In this document: one piece after another, positions 62,157 through 64,000 of the stretch | Position numbering within the stretch: the first letter of the stretch is position 1 | How the letters are laid out: every line of letters begins with the position of its first letter | From: CAZYMI01 sp964648505 | GTDB taxonomy: Bacteria; Pseudomonadota; Alphaproteobacteria; Micavibrionales; Micavibrionaceae | Reading direction: 5' to 3' | Assembly (NCBI GenBank): GCA_964648505.1 | Contig: CAZYMI010000001.1 | Location: forward strand, 150,986-214,985 | DNA: 64,000 nt | Program-made: the position numbers and the translations under genes | The notes under the pieces: model-generated | The model's database searches: none | Told to the model about the DNA's origin: nothing | The model's input: the letters and a program-made list of their open reading frames with translations, nothing else

Positions 62157-63147
62157 TGCCTGTAATTGCTTTTGATGATGAAGAAAAGTAGTCAGATCTA
62201 GAATCTTCATTGACTTCTTTAGATTGCTCATACTGTGAAACCTTCTGAATCATATCCGTTCTAAGCCTATCTCTCAGACTTGTGTTTTCTTTGCTAAAAA
62301 AAGAAAGATACAAGTTAATAATAGTCGAAGGATGGTCAATGAGCTTTATGTCCCCATCCTTAGCGCGGCGAATCTCATCGGCTTTTGGAAACGAGAAATA
62401 TGATGCATCCGCTTCGACCTGTGCGACGGTTGGAACATTTCTTTCCTTCTTATATTGGGAAACATAAGAGAAAATCATGTTAGCCCCATCAGCAACCAAC
62501 TCAATATAAGTTGAAAAGATAGGTCTTGTTTTCTTTAATGGCGTTGATACCTTATCAATAATCCGCCCTTCATCAATACCTGCAATCATCTCATGGAGCG
62601 TCCACGCAAATACTTCTTCACCATTCATTAAAGCATGGAATGGCGCGTATACCCCTCTATATTTCGGCAAATCTCCCATGTGCAGATTCCAAATAAAGCC
62701 CTTTTCCATGAAAGCTGAAATCAGCTCAGCGCTGAATATTCTATAATTTCTAATGGAAACCGCACCCAAATATTCGCTATCAGCATTTATTTTAGAGATA
62801 AAAGTCTTGTCGTTTGGATTTTCGACATAAGCAATATCAATCCCGTACAACTTGGCAAGTGTTACCAAATCAGTATTGGGCCCAAAGTATTGCTGATCTT
62901 CGCTTTTTAGCAAAGGTTGAACGCTACCTTTAAGTAGAGTGCTTTCGTAGAAATTATAATCCTCAAGATCAATTACAACTTCTTTATTAATTTTTTTTCC
63001 TGTTGTTATAAAAATAACAGGATTTATGTCGATTTCTATAAGGCATGGAACGAGTTTATTTAAAATAAGACACGCAATAATATTGTCACTACAAAAGAGA
63101 GCGATCTTATTTTTATTGTTAAGCTTTAGAAGATTTAACTTACTCAT
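62146..63147 (-). CDS. Formyltransferase family protein (first copy)
   Basis: About 333 residues from ATG 63147. The catalytic Asn and His lie in I-W-N-L-H-M-G-D-L-P-K-Y-R-G and the Asp in A-G-I-D-E-G-R-I-I-D. The second position of the active-site loop differs from the paralogue (M-G-D-L versus R-G-L-L), suggesting a different acceptor. N-terminal half is AT-rich and does not match Fmt, so it is not the housekeeping enzyme. Overlaps the regulator gene by 8 bases; the pair arose by tandem duplication. Confidence 0.83.
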   Translation of the reverse strand: MSKLNLLKLNNKNKIALFCSDNIIACLILNKLVPCLIEIDINPVIFITTGKKINKEVVIDLEDYNFYESTLLKGSVQPLLKSEDQQYFGPNTDLVTLAKLYGIDIAYVENPNDKTFISKINADSEYLGAVSIRNYRIFSAELISAFMEKGFIWNLHMGDLPKYRGVYAPFHALMNGEEVFAWTLHEMIAGIDEGRIIDKVSTPLKKTRPIFSTYIELVADGANMIFSYVSQYKKERNVPTVAQVEADASYFSFPKADEIRRAKDGDIKLIDHPSTIINLYLSFFSKENTSLRDRLRTDMIQKVSQYEQSKEVNEDSRSDYFSSSSKAITGNGK

Positions 63148-63802
63148 CGTTAATAGCAATTTTCTGTGCAAGATTATTCCATGCAATATTAAACAGCGTA
63201 TTAAAATTCTTGGTAATCTCTGGCTGATCCATAACCGTTATCTTTATGGAGTCTTCATTAAAATATAGAAATCCTGTTTTATAGCCATACGTATAAATAG
63301 TACGATCGTTAAAACCTTCCATTGGGCAAGTTCTATACTCTGCGAAAGATTTCCCTATAAAGTTCTGCTCTCCTTTATGGACAAGCACTTTGACTTCAAT
63401 TTTATTCTTAATTTCTAACATTCTTTTTGCGTGCGCTTTATACCATTCTGCACCAAGCCACTTTGTTAGTAAGCTTGGTGAAACATTAAAAATACAAATC
63501 TCTCCCCCAACTGTGCGCGATAGTTCGTACACGTCATCCATAAAGGCGCGAAAACCTTCTGTGCCGTAAAGCGTTACAATTTTGCCTTCTGCTGGAATAA
63601 CGCCGCCCTCAGGGGTAAGCTCCACGCCTGAAACTGTAAAAGCAAAGAAAATATTCTTTAAAACTTCAAGCGAACCGTCAGATCGGCCTGTTTCGATCGC
63701 CGAAATAGTCGATGCACCCACCCCTGCACGCTTGGCAAGGTCGTGAATCGTCCAATCGAGGAGCGCGCGGGCGGCGCGAATTTGGCTGGGTCTAATTAAC
63801 AT
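63140..63802 (-). CDS. HTH (XRE) regulator with probable PLD-like sensor domain
   Basis: 220 residues. N-terminal helix-turn-helix: Q-I-R-A-A-R-A-L-L-D-W followed by L-A-K-R-A-G-V-G-A-S-T-I-S-A-I-E (residues 8-40). The C-terminal 130 residues have E-I-C-I-F-N-V-S, I-E-V-K-V-L-V-H, A-E-Y-R-T-C-P, T-I-Y-T-Y-G-Y and F-N-T-L-F-N-I-A-W, an arrangement seen in the PLD-like effector domains of TrmB-type regulators. It probably senses a small molecule and controls the operon it heads. First gene of the operon; translation of the first formyltransferase overlaps it by 8 bases. Confidence 0.8.
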   Translation of the reverse strand: MLIRPSQIRAARALLDWTIHDLAKRAGVGASTISAIETGRSDGSLEVLKNIFFAFTVSGVELTPEGGVIPAEGKIVTLYGTEGFRAFMDDVYELSRTVGGEICIFNVSPSLLTKWLGAEWYKAHAKRMLEIKNKIEVKVLVHKGEQNFIGKSFAEYRTCPMEGFNDRTIYTYGYKTGFLYFNEDSIKITVMDQPEITKNFNTLFNIAWNNLAQKIAINDE

Positions 63803-63899
63803 AATGCATAAAAAATGTATAGTTGTGTATAATTTATGTACTTTTTATAGGTCTTAACAAAAAAGTCAAGAAAAAAATACGATTTAATCGAAAATTTTG

Positions 63900-63928
63900 T
63901 TGACTCGCTTTTCATATCTGGATAAATT
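63900..63928 (+). promoter_or_regulatory. Candidate rightward sigma-70 promoter
   Basis: TTGACT (63900-63905), 17-base spacer, TAAATT (63923-63928), reading off the right edge of the window, opposite to the operon. It suggests a gene just beyond 64000, divergent from the HTH regulator. Consensus match by eye only. Confidence 0.4.
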
Positions 63929-64000
63929 TCTAATCAGGTTAGAGAATTTGCTAACAAAAATGATTGGGCGTTAACAACTTTAAAAACGACAGGGGAAGAC

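Larger units (their letters stand above)
58928..64000. mobile_element. Putative left end of a genomic island at tRNA-Ser
   Basis: Inferred from an integrase-family remnant beside a complete tRNA-Ser 3' end, a change to unrelated content (FAD monooxygenase, formyltransferases, HTH regulator) and a more AT-rich look. The right junction is outside the window, and no direct repeat of the tRNA end was found up to 64000. Without the other end it could also be an old, decayed insertion. Confidence 0.4.

Noticed and set aside
1..64000. CRISPR array
   Set aside because: No spaced direct repeats of suitable length were seen; the only clear tandem repeats are coding.

Overview
The window is a chromosomal segment of an alphaproteobacterium, moderately AT-rich by eye. 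The assignment rests on gene content: a MucR/Ros regulator, PhaR with a small phasin, the TIGR02186/TauE pair, an RHH_4 protein after fumC, an NDUFAF7-type methyltransferase, and a YdcH-like gene before purEK. It looks free-living: it has purine and proline synthesis, polyhydroxybutyrate storage, LPS heptose synthesis and several two-component systems. I cannot name a genus. No rRNA, CRISPR array or intact insertion sequence was seen.

Layout. 1-4.7 kb: phosphofructokinase (cut by the left edge), then a compact rightward run ydcH-like, purE, purK, fumC and a ribbon-helix-helix gene. 4.6-12 kb: a leftward polyhydroxyalkanoate operon (small phaC-like synthase, phaA, phaB, then a large AsmA-like gene) divergent from the regulator phaR; the phasin lies apart at 27 kb behind a promoter that carries a perfect palindrome. 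12-16.6 kb: a c-di-GMP phosphodiesterase-like protein, apaG, an OmpA-type lipoprotein and two unknowns. 16.8-22 kb: a DJ-1-like protein lacking the usual cysteine, prfB with a textbook programmed +1 frameshift, and a periplasmic pair (TcpQ-like and a long coiled-coil protein). 22-30.5 kb: hslO, an ABC-2 permease, recX, a PAS histidine kinase, phasin, an EnvZ/OmpR-like pair and a branched-chain aminotransferase.

30.5-34.6 kb is a block of four genes I cannot identify, two of them divergent around a 9-1-9 inverted repeat resembling a Fur box: a small hydrophobic protein, a lipoprotein and an 865-residue membrane protein. 34.6-42.4 kb is conserved housekeeping: ychF, pth, rplY, prs, pgeF, a methyltransferase, lgt and hldD. 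42.5-50.5 kb: ubiK-like, ybjN-like, proC, mucR, tsaB, a nitroreductase, a NodB-fold pseudoenzyme, an Nfu protein, a stress protein and the TIGR02186/TauE pair. 50.5-58.8 kb: trpS, murJ, ubiE, an Ala/Glu-rich repeat protein, coaBC, dut and mutS.

From tRNA-Ser(CGA) at 58.84 kb to the right edge the content changes to what looks like the left end of a genomic island. It holds the C-terminal remnant of a tyrosine integrase, then a tight leftward operon: an HTH regulator with a probable PLD-like sensor domain, two paralogous formyltransferases, a probable truncated acetyltransferase and an FAD monooxygenase. This operon is the best candidate for an undescribed small-molecule tailoring system. The 865-residue membrane protein block is the second candidate.
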